This document shows positions 10,856 through 22,468 of a stretch of DNA of 64,000 nucleotides, piece by piece. Source of the stretch: Camelus bactrianus (lineage: Eukaryota; Chordata; Mammalia; Artiodactyla; Camelidae); assembly GCF_048773025.1 (NCBI RefSeq), contig NC_133539.1, positions 33,863,001 to 33,927,000 of the forward strand, in the 5' to 3' direction. The notes below the pieces were generated by a model that saw only the letters and a program-made list of their open reading frames with translations, did not search any database and was not told the origin of the DNA. The stretch's first letter is position 1. Every line of letters starts with the position of its first letter. Both the position numbers and the translations under genes were made by a program.

Positions 10856-11592
10856 TGTGCTGTGTCCTCCCAAAGTTCATATGTTGAGATCCTATCCCCA
10901 AAGTGATGGCAATTGGAAGTGAGGGCTTTTGAAAGGCATTTAGGTCATGAGAGTAGAGCCCTTATGAATGGGACTAGTGTCCTCATAAATGAGGCTTCAG
11001 AGAGCTCTCTGGTCATGTGAGAACATAAGAAGCCTGAGGTCAATGAACCAGGAAGTGGTTCTCAACAGACACCTGTTCTACCAGTGCCTTTGAATCAGGA
11101 GGGAAGAGGGCAGGGCACAACCACTGAAGGATGGCACAGCCACTGAGGACAGGGCAGACTGGTTAGGACCAAGATGGCAAAAGATTCAACTTCCAGTAGA
11201 CCTGGAGCCTCGTTGCACACTCACAGGCGCCATGACAGTTCCCAGGCCGTAAAAGACCAAAAAGTGGGCGGTGGCCCAATTCCTGGAAACCCCAACCTCT
11301 TTCCCAAGTTAGTTGGAATAATTCTCCCACTTGTGAGCGTATGAAATTACCCAGCCCATAAAAACTAACCACCCTCACACCTATGGAGTGTGTACCTCCC
11401 TGAATAAATCCACTTTCATTTTACTATGGCTTGCTCTTGAATTCTTTCTTGTGTGAGACAAGAACCTATTCTGCAGCAACACCAGGTCCCTGATCTTGGA
11501 CTTCCCAGCCTCCAGAACTGTGAGGAGTAAACGTTGCATGACCCACCTGGTCTATGGTATTTTTTATGTAGCTGCCTAAATGGACTAAGACA
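10856..11592 (+). mobile_element. MaLR LTR (MLT1/MST-like), interrupted by a later LTR
   Basis: The left part (10856-11084) reads 'tgtgtcctcccaaagttcat', 'gtgagggcttttgaaaggca', 'aaccaggaagtgg'. The right part (11486-11592) reads 'ttggacttcccagcctccag', 'ctggtctatggtatttt' and ends 'tggactaagaca'. These are the start and end of a MaLR LTR in the plus direction. The two parts join in register once 11085-11485 is set aside, so the LTR was a single copy before a second LTR element landed in it. Its internal retroviral region is absent, making it a solo LTR fossil. Confidence 0.9.
11085..11481 (+). mobile_element. Solo LTR, class I (ERV1-like), nested in the MaLR LTR
   Basis: This ~397-bp block runs TG...CA and lies inside the MaLR LTR. 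It is flanked by CCAG at 11081-11084 and 11482-11485, a 4-bp target duplication as in class I endogenous retroviruses. It has a poly(A) signal in 'ctgaataaatccactttc' followed by 'cttgaattctttcttgtgtg' and 'agacaagaacc', the R-U5 style of class I LTRs. The solo LTR at 45785-46427 shares this 3' wording on the other strand. It must be younger than its host LTR. Confidence 0.8.
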
Positions 11593-14084
11593 TGAGGGGA
11601 TCAGGATACAAATTAAAATCTGAGAGGAAAAGGTAGAGGTCTATAGGACATTTGACCTGAGATTCCACCCTCTCTAGGTGAAGTACCTTGCTATACTAGT
11701 TTCAAATTAATGTTACCTACTTGAGTTTCCTTTATCTAAGGGAGTTGATACATTGTGAGAAAAAAATTCATATAGTAGTTCATCAGCTTGAATGTGTGGA
11801 TGTAGATAAAGCCATGTTCTGTTATCTCCAGTGGATGTGATAATGAAACCTATTAGTTTCATCTACTGTGTATTGTTTGAATATTTTACAACCCAACAAG
11901 TGTGCATAAAATTAAACAACAAATGCATCTGTATTGAAACAAATTATATTCCATTATGAGCATTTTGAAACCAACACTAAACTGATCAAATTAAAACTTG
12001 AATATTTCAACATCACTCAGAGGTGACATCCTAAATAATAAGGATTTTTGTACAGCTTTAAAAACAAACCAAACTTAATAAAAACCATTTTTAAATAAAT
12101 AGATGTCAGATAACATTTTGAGGAAGAAAGAGATTATACCCCACCCCCACACACATACACAATCCATGTGCCCACAAATGTTGGTTTGAAATAACTGTTC
12201 CATCTTTAGTGGATAAGAGAAGTAGGAACATTGAGCAATTTTCTACTGTCTAGTCAAGTATAAAATCAAGATATTACGAAGAGACATTATTATAATTAGC
12301 CAAAAACCCATAAACATGTTTTTTCCAAGGTATGCTAGGTACGATGATTTTAATGGATTCCTTTTACATGATATACTTCTTCACTAATGCCAAGAGATGG
12401 TCCAAAGAAGAGCCATTTTAGTTAAATTTGATTAATAGCCCTTGCTTCTTTGCAAAACTGGAATTGTAAGAGCATAGGTAGATGCTCAACCATATAAATA
12501 AGCAAAGACAATGTGGTTTATACAAGAGACTCTCAACTGAATCATTTAGACAAGAGAGTCTCTGGAAGAAAACAGGCAAAATGAAAGTCCTTCAGGGTAG
12601 GCTGTCAGACAGAGAATAAATCAGTAATATCCTCAGACGCTAATGCAGAAACTTTTATAAAATTACATGGAAAAAAGGCATCCAGGAAAATCTTGGGAAG
12701 TGAGCTATGTGCACAAACTTGTGTGATAATTTGTTACAAGTAACTAATTTTAAGAAAGAAGAGTAGCTAAGCAGAAGCATTTTATATTATCGTTCTCTTC
12801 TTTATCACTCGAAGTCTTGGTTGAGCTACTTCATAATTCTCTATCAGTACAAGTACATTCATAGGGTAGAGCTTCCACTGACTTGGTTAAACTCTACAAA
12901 TCTGGCTTGTGTAGAAGTTCTCTGGAGGGACACAGAGAGAATACTTACCGAACTTAAATAAAAGGCATATACACGTCATCTGCTCTATGTCCAGACATTC
13001 ACGATCAAAAAAGATTGTGTCCAAGTCTCCACAAATTTTAAAGATTGCCAAGGTTAATACTGAATATAATTGATGCTGAATTAGTTGTCCTGCCTTTAAA
13101 AATGTCATTTTGAAATGAATTAGAGAAATACAGGGAAAGAAAAAAACATTAATTAAATTAGTTTAACTACTAACTGCTTTCTGTATTTCGGTTACTCTAC
13201 TAAATACATTCATCAGCTCACATAATATTTACACAGTTTCTCTGGGTTAGCTACTATTTTTATCTCAATTTTACAATCCAGAAAAATAGAGAGCTGAAAG
13301 ATTCTATTAGTAAACCAAATTCATATACTTCTATATGGTGGAGCAAGTGAATTCAAATGCAACAAGATACTGTGAATACAAATGCCTTTCATATATAAAT
13401 ACACCCATTTAAATTATATGTGGATGCTAATTATGAGCATTTCTGCATAATTTATCCATATGAATCTTTCTGTAATTATTTTTTTCAGAAAACATAAGAT
13501 TGTTGCCAAAATTTATTTTCTTTACCCTTTCTCTGTGACTACAATGATTGATTTCTCTATGGCATTTTCATTATCAAAAGAGAAGTGATGGGCAAAAATG
13601 TCATCTGTTACAGAAAGGTAAATAAAAGGAACACAGAGAGGAAGCTGCTGGTCACTGATGATTGCTCCCAGATCATTTTCAGAATGATAATGAAAGCAGA
13701 GACTGAGTTGCATAAATTTGACAGAAGGAGGCAGCAAATAAAGAACATGTTTCAAGCAGCATAGCAGCAATGAGAAGCAGGGAGGCAGTGATTTAGAGAG
13801 GAGTCATAAACTATTTTCGTCTTCATATTAAAGACTAACATTGAAGGAAAAATGGATCACACAAAAGAAGGTTTTGAAACTACCAAAAAGAAATGATACT
13901 GAAGTTGCATGACAGAAATAGAGCAAATAAAGGGATAAAGATGAAAAGCATAGTTACTGGTTTTAGGCTGGCCAAGTGGGAAGGCTATTTCTGTTCAGCT
14001 TGGAATTAAAAAAAGGGGGGGGACTAATGAGAGAAAATATAAGAATCACTGTCCTTTGGAAATTAAACGTAATAAAATGTTATA
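11593..14084. other. AT-rich sequence without genes or named repeats
   Basis: No coding feature is supported. Minus-strand open frames at 12887-13108 and 13522-13770 are short and carry no domain I can recognise. A short C/A-rich tract lies near 12138-12164 and a G-run near 14014-14022. Confidence 0.5.
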
Positions 14085-14995
14085 GTTGGGATAAATTTTT
14101 AGATCTAAAGAACCCTCAAAAACTTATCACAAAAGCAAACAAATAACCTAATGTAAAAATAGGCAAAAGGTTTGAACGGGTACTTCACCAAAGAGGATAT
14201 AAGAAGGGCTAATGAGCATGTAAAAACTGCTCATATCATTAGCTATTAAGGAAATATAAATTAAAACCATGATGAGATACCACTACATATCTATTAGAAT
14301 GGCTAAAAATAATTCTGACAATACTAAGTGTGGTTAATAATGCAGAGCAACTGGAACTTTTTTACATTACTGGTAGGAATGCAAAAAATAATAAAGCCAC
14401 TTTGGAAGAGTTTAGCAGATTTTTGTTTTGTTTTGTTTAAGTTAAATGTGCAGTTACCATCTGACTCACCAGTCCCACTACTGGGTATTTACCCTAGAGA
14501 AATAAAAATGTATGCTTACACAAAAACCTCCATGGAAAATTTTATAGTAGCCCTATGTATAATCACCTAAACAGGAAACAACTCAAAAGTCCTTGAGCAC
14601 ATGAAAGATAAACAATGGTACATCCATAGAGTGACATATTATTCATCAATAAAAAGGCTCAAGCTATGGATATATGCAACAACTTGGATGAATTTCAAGG
14701 AATTACACTGAGTGAAAGAAAACAGCCTCAAAAGTTTACATAATCTACAATTCTGTTTATATGACAGTCTCTAAAAGCTGTAGTGATGGAGAACTGATGA
14801 ATGGTTGCCAGGGATTAAAGATGAAGGAGGGTATATCTATAAAGACATAGAACAAGAGGGTTTTCTGAGGTGATGGAACTCTTCTATATCCTAAACACGT
14901 GTGTGTGTGTGTGTGTGTGTGTTTGTGTGTGTATTCATAAAACAGTACACCAGAAAAGTAATTTTACTGAATAATAATTTTAAAACATATATTTC
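14085..14995 (+). mobile_element. Old L1 (L1M-like) 3' end
   Basis: The plus strand carries the last part of ORF2 and the 3' UTR of a mammalian L1. Landmarks in order are 'aggcaaaaggtttgaacggg', 'tacttcaccaaagaggatat', 'atgagataccactacatatc', 'ggtaggaatgcaaaa', 'actactgggtatttacccta', 'tccatagagtgacatattat' and 'cagtacaccagaaaag'. Substitutions and small indels are frequent throughout. It is 5'-truncated and inactive. Confidence 0.9.
14899..14932 (+). repeat. (GT)n microsatellite inside the L1 3' UTR
   Basis: About 16 GT units, with one 'ttt' interruption near the end, inside the L1 tail region. Confidence 0.9.
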
Positions 14996-16092
14996 AGGTT
15001 GGGTCTGATGAAAGATCATAAAACAAAATGAGAGCTAGATTGCCTTGTACAATAAAATCATTGGAATGATGGCATTGTCTTCTGGCTACATAAGTAAAAC
15101 ATTGGAAAAATTTGAAAAGGAGGTGGGACAAGGAAGGACTGGCAAAAAACTCCCCGGCAATATGAGGCAAGCCGGTGAAAATTCCCGGCTGCAAGAGGAA
15201 ATTATCAGCTCGTATGTTTTTTCCTCTTATGTTGATGATGACGCCTTGCCTCTGTTACTTCCAAATGTTCAATAAAAATTCTGTTTTGCACAGAAGTTAC
15301 ACATTAGAGTTACTTGGTCGAATATAGAAGTGGTCTCTGTCCATATATGGAGCAGCTGGAGCCACAAGCAAAGAGAAGAGCAGCTGAAGGAAACAAGACG
15401 GAAGAAGAGGACTGAGAATCCAAAGTGGTAGAGAAGGTGTAGAAAAACACTCCTCCTGCTTAGCAATCTTCTGCAATACTGTGATGGGTGTGGCCATGCT
15501 CCATGGAGTGAGATTTATGTCTAGTCAAGAAAAAGGCTCAGGGTCTTGGGGACACCTGGGTTATATATATATAGCTAGGAAATAGAATGCTGAGGTACCT
15601 TCTCAACTTTGCCAATGGGAACTTCACAACCATGATTTTCATAATTTAAGTTATCTGATACTTATCTCCTGTATGGAGAAGAAATTTTTTCATTAAGTCA
15701 AATATATTCTACTGAGAGTGCATATTATTAGATACGATTCTAACGATCTTATTATTTACCTTTCTACACCTTTGTCAACTCTCACACTCACTATTTTATT
15801 GTAATGTTTTTAAATCTCCATAAAAACCCATTTGGGCATCTGATAAGGCATTGACGATAGCACTGTGGCTGTTAACAGCATGAACTGACCATCTATCAAT
15901 TGCCTTTGGGTGGCTTGTATCCTCTCAGGTGCCAGGCCTTCTCCAAACCAGTAATAGCCCCAAAATATACTGTGACTTCTGCCATTTTCACACTGTCCTT
16001 TGCAGCATCTCAGTCAAAGTCAAACACAGAAAAGGATGATATCATTTGTAGGTAGTTAAAACTTAAACTTTTAAAAAGTTTAAAGACAACAG
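14996..16092. other. Unique sequence, no gene supported
   Basis: Several short overlapping frames (15045-15275 on plus; 15269-15497 and 14994-15194 on minus) show no recognisable domain. An AT microsatellite of about 12 bases lies near 15565. I see no named repeat. Confidence 0.45.
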
Positions 16093-16207
16093 GTAGTTAA
16101 AAGACAACAGAGAAGTAAGCTGGGTTATGAAAAGTTCTGTTAAAAGACAGTAGTTAAAAGTAGTTAAAAGACAACACAGAAGTATGCTGGGTTATGAAAA
16201 GTTCTGT
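16093..16207. repeat. Recent local tandem duplication, 67-bp period
   Basis: A 48-bp unit beginning 'gtagttaaaagacaac' occurs at 16093-16140 and again at 16160-16207 with only two differences. The spacer repeats partial 'agttaaaag' units. High identity in an otherwise old landscape points to a recent, perhaps polymorphic, duplication. Confidence 0.85.
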
Positions 16208-16354
16208 GACATGAACAGCATAACCCTTTGGTTTTACTGCAGATTTGAGTGAAACCAACAGTGATATAGCACTCTGTTATTATTATTATCCTAGCAAGAA
16301 TATAACTTTTAGAAACCATGTTGGCTCCTACCTCATTTTTATTCACTTATTTTT

Positions 16355-17575
16355 TAAATTTTTATTGAAGTATAGTTGATTTACAATGTTGTGTTAGTTT
16401 CTGGTGTACAGCATATGATTCAGTTTTATATATATTATTTTTCATAACAGATTATTATAAGATATTGAATATAGTTTCCTGTGCTATACAGTAGGACTTT
16501 GTTGTTTATCAATTTTGTTTATGGTAGTTTGTATATGCTAATTCCAAACTCCTAATTTATCCTTTCCCCTTTGGTAACCATAAGTTTGTCTTCTATGTCT
16601 GTGTATTTGTTTCTGTTTTGTAAATAACTTCATTTGTGTCATTTTTTTAAGATTCCGCATATAAGTAATATCATGTGATATTTTTCTTTCTCTGTCTGGT
16701 TTACTTCACTCAGTACAACAATCTCTAGGTTCATCTGTGTTATTGCAAATGGTATTATTTTATTCTTTTTTATGGTTGAGTAGTATTCCATTATATAAAT
16801 ATACCACAACTTCTTTATCCAGTCATCTGTCGATGGACATTTAGGTTGCTTCCATGTCTTGGCTATTGTCAATAGTACTGCTATGAACACTGGGGTGCAT
16901 GTATCTTTTCAAATTGGAGTTTTCTCTGAATATAAGCCAGGAATAAAATTGCTAGATAATACGGTAACTATTTTTAATTTTTTAAGGCATACCCATACTG
17001 TTTTTCATAGTGGCTGCACCAAATTACATTTGCACCAACAGTGTAGGAGAGTTCCCTTTTCTCCACACCCTCTCTAGCGTTTATTGTTTGTGGACTTTTT
17101 AACGATGGCTGCTCTGACTGGTGTGAGGTGACACCTCATTGTAGTTTTGATTTGCCTTTCTCTGATCATTAGCAATATTGAGCATTTTTTCCCATGTGTC
17201 TATTGGCCATCTGTATGTCTTCACTGGGGAAATGTTTGTTTAGGTCTTTGGCCTATTTTTTGATTGGGTTGTTTGGATTTTGGTTTTAAGTTGTATGAGC
17301 TGTTTGTATATTCTGGAAGTTAAATCTTTGTCAGTTACATCATTTGCAAATATTTTCTCCCATTCTGTGGGTTGTCTTTTCATTTTGTTCATGGTTTCCT
17401 TTGTTGTGTGAAAACTTATAAGTTTAATTAGGTCCCATTTGTTTATTTTTTATTTCTATTGCCTGGGTAGACTTACCTAGGAAAACATTGCTACGATTTT
17501 TGTCAGAGAATTTTTTTTGAAACTTATGTCAGAGAAACTTATTTTTGAAACTATGTATTTTCTTCTATCCCTCAC
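16355..17575 (-). mobile_element. L1 LINE, 5'-truncated, ~1.2 kb (cetartiodactyl type)
   Basis: The minus strand carries the last ~200 codons of ORF2 and the 3' UTR. Minus translation at 16639-16890 contains '[16 protein letters not shown]', 'MEYYSTIKKNKIIPFA' and 'VVLSEVNQTEKEKYHM', typical of ORF2 C-terminal sequence. Upstream coding is visible at 16890-17540 as 'gtgtaggagagttccc' and 'gcctgggtagacttacctag' on plus. The UTR at 16362-16640 matches the L1 at 2452-2906 in wording. Stops and frame changes make it inactive. A short local duplication ('gtcagagaa...tttttgaaact') marks the 5' side near 17500-17556. Confidence 0.92.
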
Positions 17576-17649
17576 TTTTTAATTTCTTTTGTTACGAAAA
17601 CCATCCTTGCTCTCCCCCTGTAGAATAATTTACTTAGAGATACTTGCTG

Positions 17650-18035
17650 TATTGCTCTACTAGGGCTGTCGTAAAAAAAATACCACAAACTGGATGACTT
17701 TAATGACAGAAATTAATTTTCTCACAGTCTGGAGGTCAGAAGTCCAATCTAAGATCAGGGTTGGTTTCTGGTGAGAGCTCTCTTCCCGGTTGCAGCTGCC
17801 CCTTTCTTTATGCCCTCACATGGCTTCTTCCCTTTACCCTTGTGGGAAGAGAGTGTGAGCTCTGGTGTCTCTTCCTCTTCTTAGAAGGACACCAGTCCTA
17901 TGGGACTAGGGTCCATGCTTATGACCTCATTTAACCTTAATTTTCTCCTAAAAGCCCTGTTTCCAAATACAAACACATAGAGGGGATAAGGCTTCAACAT
18001 GGGCATTTTAGGGGTACACGTTCTGTCCATAACAT
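17650..18035 (-). mobile_element. MLT1 MaLR LTR
   Basis: On plus it reads 'ctagggctgtcgtaaaaaaa', 'accacaaactggatgacttt', 'tctggaggtcagaagtccaa', 'aaggacaccagtcctatggg', ending 'acacgttctgtccataaca'. This is an MLT1 LTR read from its 3' to 5' end, so it lies on the minus strand. No internal region is attached; it is an ancient solo LTR. Confidence 0.92.
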
Positions 18036-18071
18036 TTAAATTGTTGAATCATTAAAAAAAAAAAAAACAAA

Positions 18072-18895
18072 ACTGTTTATCTCCCATCAACCTTATCTTA
18101 AGGACCAGGTTAAGAAGAATCACTCAGGGATTCTTCCTACCCATTCAGTGGTCTGAGCAGTATTAGGTACAGGCTAGTCTTCAGTGGTGGCTGAGTGCCA
18201 CCATCTTCAGTGGTGAACTGTGGGATAGGAACAAGAGGCACATTTGAGCTTTCGAACCAGCCTGCAACCACAGACTGAGTAGGAGCAAGCTCAGGCGCTA
18301 GAGTGGTCCATTCACCCTGACAGCCCTCCTTGATCACAGCCTTTTCAGCAGAGGCTTGCTCTTCCTTTTCTTTCTCCCCAGTATCCCTGCAGAAGTAGAC
18401 ATCAGCCCTGACCTCTCATGGCTGGTGCTGTGTGTGTGCAGAACTTCCAGGGCCAGCATCCAGGACATCAGACCACTGTGGGAGTGACTTATTGTGGCAT
18501 GAGAAGGCAAGGTCTACAAAGCACAGAGGAGAGTCTGTGTTACACATGCAATGGTTACCTGGATCTGGCTAGTGAAACTTCCAGGAGCGAAGCAGCCAGC
18601 AGTGGGGTGGCCCCAGTGACAGAAGCAAACTTCAGCACAACTCACTGGCCAGTTACTCCTGGAGGATATGACACTGACACCAGCTGAGGTTTCAGTGGTA
18701 ACAATGGCACAAACTGTCAGCAGAAGCTTCTCCCAGGTTCTCTTCACATTTATGATGTAGATGCCACCACTCTTCCTTCTGTAGATGGACTGTTCCATTT
18801 AGAGGTCAAGGCTGGTGCCACCTAAGTGGGTGTTCCTGCTGCAAACAATTTGAAGATACCCTCTTCCTTCATTTGAAGGACATCATGAAATTCTC
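18072..18895 (-). pseudogene. Processed pseudogene of RPSA (40S ribosomal protein SA / laminin receptor)
   Basis: The minus strand follows RPSA mRNA without introns. The frame at 18514-18798 reads 'MEQSIYRRKSGGIYIINV', 'KRTWEKLLL' and 'VSVISSR', matching the N-terminal half (the family has [20 protein letters not shown]). The frame at 18137-18337 reads '[18 protein letters not shown]', matching the C-terminal region that precedes the acidic ED-W-S repeats. RPSA is about 295 residues. Here a stretch of about 90 bases (roughly 30 residues after 'TSQIQ') is missing near 18555. Further frame changes separate the blocks, so no RPSA protein can be made. The start region survives as 'catgatgtccttcaaatga' on minus near 18880. 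The 3' UTR word 'ggttgatgggagataaac' is visible to about 18072. On this strand the tract beyond it is T-rich, not A-rich, so the original poly(A) tail seems lost. Confidence 0.93.
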
Positions 18896-18903
18896 CCTTT
18901 AAG

Positions 18904-19371
18904 TTATGCTGGGATCCCAAAACAACACGGTCTAAAACTCTCTGAGTAGTACAGAAAGGGTTTGGTTTTGTTTGTTTTGTTTTGTTTTGTTACAGCATCA
19001 ATCCTTGACTTTTGGGAGAAATTTGCACAGGGCAGAAACACACCTTCTGAAGAATCCACTTGTTCCTTTATATGACAATCTCTTTTATTAAAAATATGCC
19101 TGTTTCTTTGCTTCCGTATAACTATGTCATGAAGGACCCTTGCATCATCACCCACTGACAGGAAAGTACATGATCCGAGAGTCAAATATTTCTCTGAATT
19201 CCTGAATTGAATAGTGTTGCTCTTTAATGGCTCCGATTTAGAATCAATAAAACAGTGAAAGAAAGGTGCCCCATTCATCTCCCTCACAGGAAGAGTGATA
19301 TGAGAAGAGGTGTAATTTAGGGATGTGATTTGAGGGTTTGGGCTGCACAACAAACACCGAGATAGTCGCAC
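18904..19371 (-). other. 155-codon open frame, not supported as a gene
   Basis: An uninterrupted minus-strand frame sits just 5' of the RPSA pseudogene. Its translation has no repeats, signal peptide, membrane segment or motif I recognise, and part of it ('KQNKTNKTKPF') is read from a simple 'tttgttttg' tract. No promoter or splice context is seen. It is listed because it is the second or third longest frame in the window. A chance frame is most likely. Confidence 0.2.
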
Positions 19372-19400
19372 CGTTAGAGAAGACTGAAATATGTTCTATG

Positions 19401-19403
19401 AAG

Positions 19404-19436
<33 letters not shown>

Positions 19437-19452
19437 GAAAGGAAAGAAAGCA
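19401..19452. repeat. A-rich / (AAAAG)n microsatellite
   Basis: A run of about 17 A is followed by 'gaaaa' units and 'gaaaggaaag'. This is low-complexity purine sequence. Confidence 0.9.
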
Positions 19453-21917
19453 CAATGCATGGTCTAACTAATTAGTTGAAAATACTGTAACAGCTCATTG
19501 GGCAATTTTGTAATCAGATGAGCCCAAGGGATGAATATGATCCAGTTTATAACAGTTCATTTTCTTTGAATGCAGCTGTATACAATGCCCCAGGAGATTC
19601 TAGAAGCAATGAAACCACAGTGACTCTTTTGATTAATAACATTTTCAATCCCTAAAATCCATGAACAGGAACGCTTATTGTTATGCTTTGAAGGGTAGCC
19701 ACAGAGACTATGGACCCCCTTCTGGAGAGAGAGCGAAGAAGCTGGAAACCTCCTGTGAATGACCGTCTTAATTGTGTGGCCTTCTTAAAGATGGTCTTTT
19801 AAAAGTTGTTCCATTTTTTTCTTTGTATGTAAGTTCCTAGGGTTAAACTAATGCTGTGATTGCCATAATTGTTATTTCTCCCCCAGTGATTTTATAGCCA
19901 GCAAGGGAACATTTAGCACCCACTAACTCCTTGTGGAAAATAATCGAATTTAAGGATACTTGCTTCAGTTGAATCTTTTTTAAATGCTTTCCTCCATTAC
20001 TTTATTATGGAGAAATCTGCACCAAGGCAGGACTGGTGCTTCCAAGAAGCTCACTTTTCTGCCTATTTATCCTTCCCTGGGAGTCCCAAGCCTCTGTTGA
20101 TAGCATCCCAGACGGGTGTTAAGAAAGCAATTATGATTAAAGACATGATGGGAATTCAGAGCTGCAGGATGTCTGCAAGAATCAAGGACTCTTGTCAAGG
20201 GCCTAATCCCACACCCATTACATGGCTTCTTTCCTAGGGTTGTCTATCCAGCAGTAATGATTGGATTATTAAATACACACATTTAGCCAGCCCTTTGTAT
20301 ATTACACAGACAAAGCTGATCAGCTGTTCGAACAGTATTGGATATACTTTGGTTAGACACAAAAAATCTGACATATCTAAGAATCTCACTTCAACTGAAG
20401 GAAATTTACTGTAAAAGAATGTAGTAAACAAATGAAGTCAGTCATATGATTTTTCTCAGCACTGTAGCATATACAATAAATGCCAATTTCCTTCTCTTTC
20501 ATCCTTTCTAAAGCCAAGTGTATGTCACTTAGGAAGGGGAGAAAAACCTGCCATAACTATAATACAAGTAATCTTTAAAAATTAAGTTAATCAGTTTCTT
20601 TAAATATTTTTGCAATGTAGGGAACAAGTAGTATCTAAAATAAAGTAAAATTCAGAGTTTAAAGCATACTCTGTCTCAGAGATTCAAGTTCTTCTGGGCC
20701 CCTGTGGTCTTGTTTTATAGCGTTTCCATTGTGTGAAAAGTTGATGATAACTGGATCTTATTGGTGCCGAGTTATAGGTAGTAAAATCTATTACTGCTTT
20801 CAGTCTGGAGAACCTTTATGACAACTAAAGGACAAAACAAGGAGCTGAGATCAGTGGTGGCAAATGATCTAATTAATAGATAATCATAAAATAGGTATGT
20901 GTGCGGAGATCAATTCAGGATATACAAGGAAATATAAAAGGACAAAGGAAGTGGCATGGTAATGGTGGAGGGAAGGTTGGCGTCTATAAATACCGTGGCT
21001 CCTAAATAACTTTTCAAGACTAGAAGCACCTCAGCGCCACGACTCTAATTCCGAGCACTGATGCGTTATTAGTGAGGCCCTGACCATGTGGATTTATTGT
21101 AGTTAAGGTATAAAATCTTACATAAGTTCTGTCTTAGGAGAGAGAACATGTGTACACAAGCAAGAATAATTCTAATGCTTGGTGAATGTTTAAAGTATCA
21201 AAATGAGGGGAAAGTTCCAGCAGGATTCAGAAGAATAAACTATATAAATGGCTGGAGAGATGGAAGGATTAAATGAGAAGGCAGCAGGGGTACAGAACAC
21301 AAACTGAGTCTTCAGAGGCTGAAGAAAGTAGGAAACACTTCCCAACCAGCAACAGCGTGTAGATAAGGGAAGTAAGGCTGGAAAGCAGAGATTACCAGAG
21401 AGTTGGGGCTCCTCCACAGAATGAGGGGCTGTCAGACGTAAGGCTGGAAAGAAAAGTGGGGCCAGGACATAAGTAATACATGTGTTTTTTTTTTCCCCCC
21501 AGTTTGGAGCTGTTCCACTTAAAATTGCAATATAATAAATGACTCCCAACTTTACCTGTGGCTTAAAAGAAACATTTCATTATGCTTGTGGATTTTGTAG
21601 CTCAGAAATTCAAACAGCATAGAGGGCATGGCTTGCCTGCTCCTTGTAATCTGGAGCCTCACTGGAGAGGACTTGAAGGCTGGGATGACTTCACTGCCAG
21701 GGAGCTGGAATCTGAAGGCTTGTTCACTTCTGTTGCTGGTGCCTGGGTGGGGACAACTCGAAGAACAGGGCTGTGACTGAGCAACCGTGTATGACATCTC
21801 CATGTGGCTTGACTTCCTCACAGCATGGTTGCCTCTGGGTTGTTGGACGTTTTGCATGGTGAATCAGGGCTCCAGGAGGAAGGATTCCAGCAAATAAGTT
21901 GGTAATTACAGGCCTTT
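19453..21917. other. Unique AT-rich sequence, no gene
   Basis: I see no coding family and no named repeat over ~2.4 kb. Short frames at 20007-20237 (+), 21190-21549 (-, 119 codons) and 21552-21857 (-) have no recognisable features. A T/C run of about 17 bases lies near 21485-21501. Confidence 0.45.
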
Positions 21918-21968
21918 TGTTTTTTTTTTAATTGAGGTATAGTTGATTTATGATGTAGTGTTAGTTTG
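21918..21968 (-). mobile_element. Very short L1 3'-end fragment
   Basis: 'tttttttttaattgaggtat' followed by 'agttgatttatgatgtagtg' is the last ~50 bases of the L1 type seen at 16355-17575, with the poly(A) tail as T on plus. It is an extreme 5' truncation. Confidence 0.7.
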
Positions 21969-22254
21969 ATCCAGCTTCATAAATCACCTGGTGGCATTTC
22001 CACTCTATTGGCTGAAGCAGTTCCATACCTGCTCATATTCAAAAGGAGGAGATGTAGGCCCCATTTCTAGATAGCAGAATTATCAATAAATTTGGGGGCA
22101 CTGGTTTTTTTTTTTTTTCAGGGGGAGGCACTGTTTTAAAATCCTTATGGAAATGAGTACTAAATAAGTGCTGGATGGATGAATAATTTATGGATAAAAT
22201 ATATTGATAACTGATACCAGGATAAAGAATTGTTTAAAGTTGAGAGAGAATTAA

Positions 22255-22468
22255 AATTTAGTCTTATGAGACCCTCTCTAAATTAAAAATAGGCACTGTC
22301 CTAAATACTTACCAAATTGTATTTCTAGTCCTTACATCTGCAAAGTAAGTTTTATTCTTACTAGTTTATAGATGAGAAAATAGACATTCAAGAAGTTACT
22401 CAACTTGCTGAAAGTCTTACAACTAATAAGTGACAGAGATTCTATTTCAAATCAAGTCTGAGTTTTGT
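22255..22468 (-). mobile_element. MIR SINE
   Basis: 'tttatagatgagaaaataga', 'aagttactcaacttgctgaaa' and 'aactaataagtgacagagat' are MIR core words in reverse ('acagatgaggaaactg...cacagctagtaagtggc'), so the copy is on minus. It is ancient and diverged. Confidence 0.7.
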
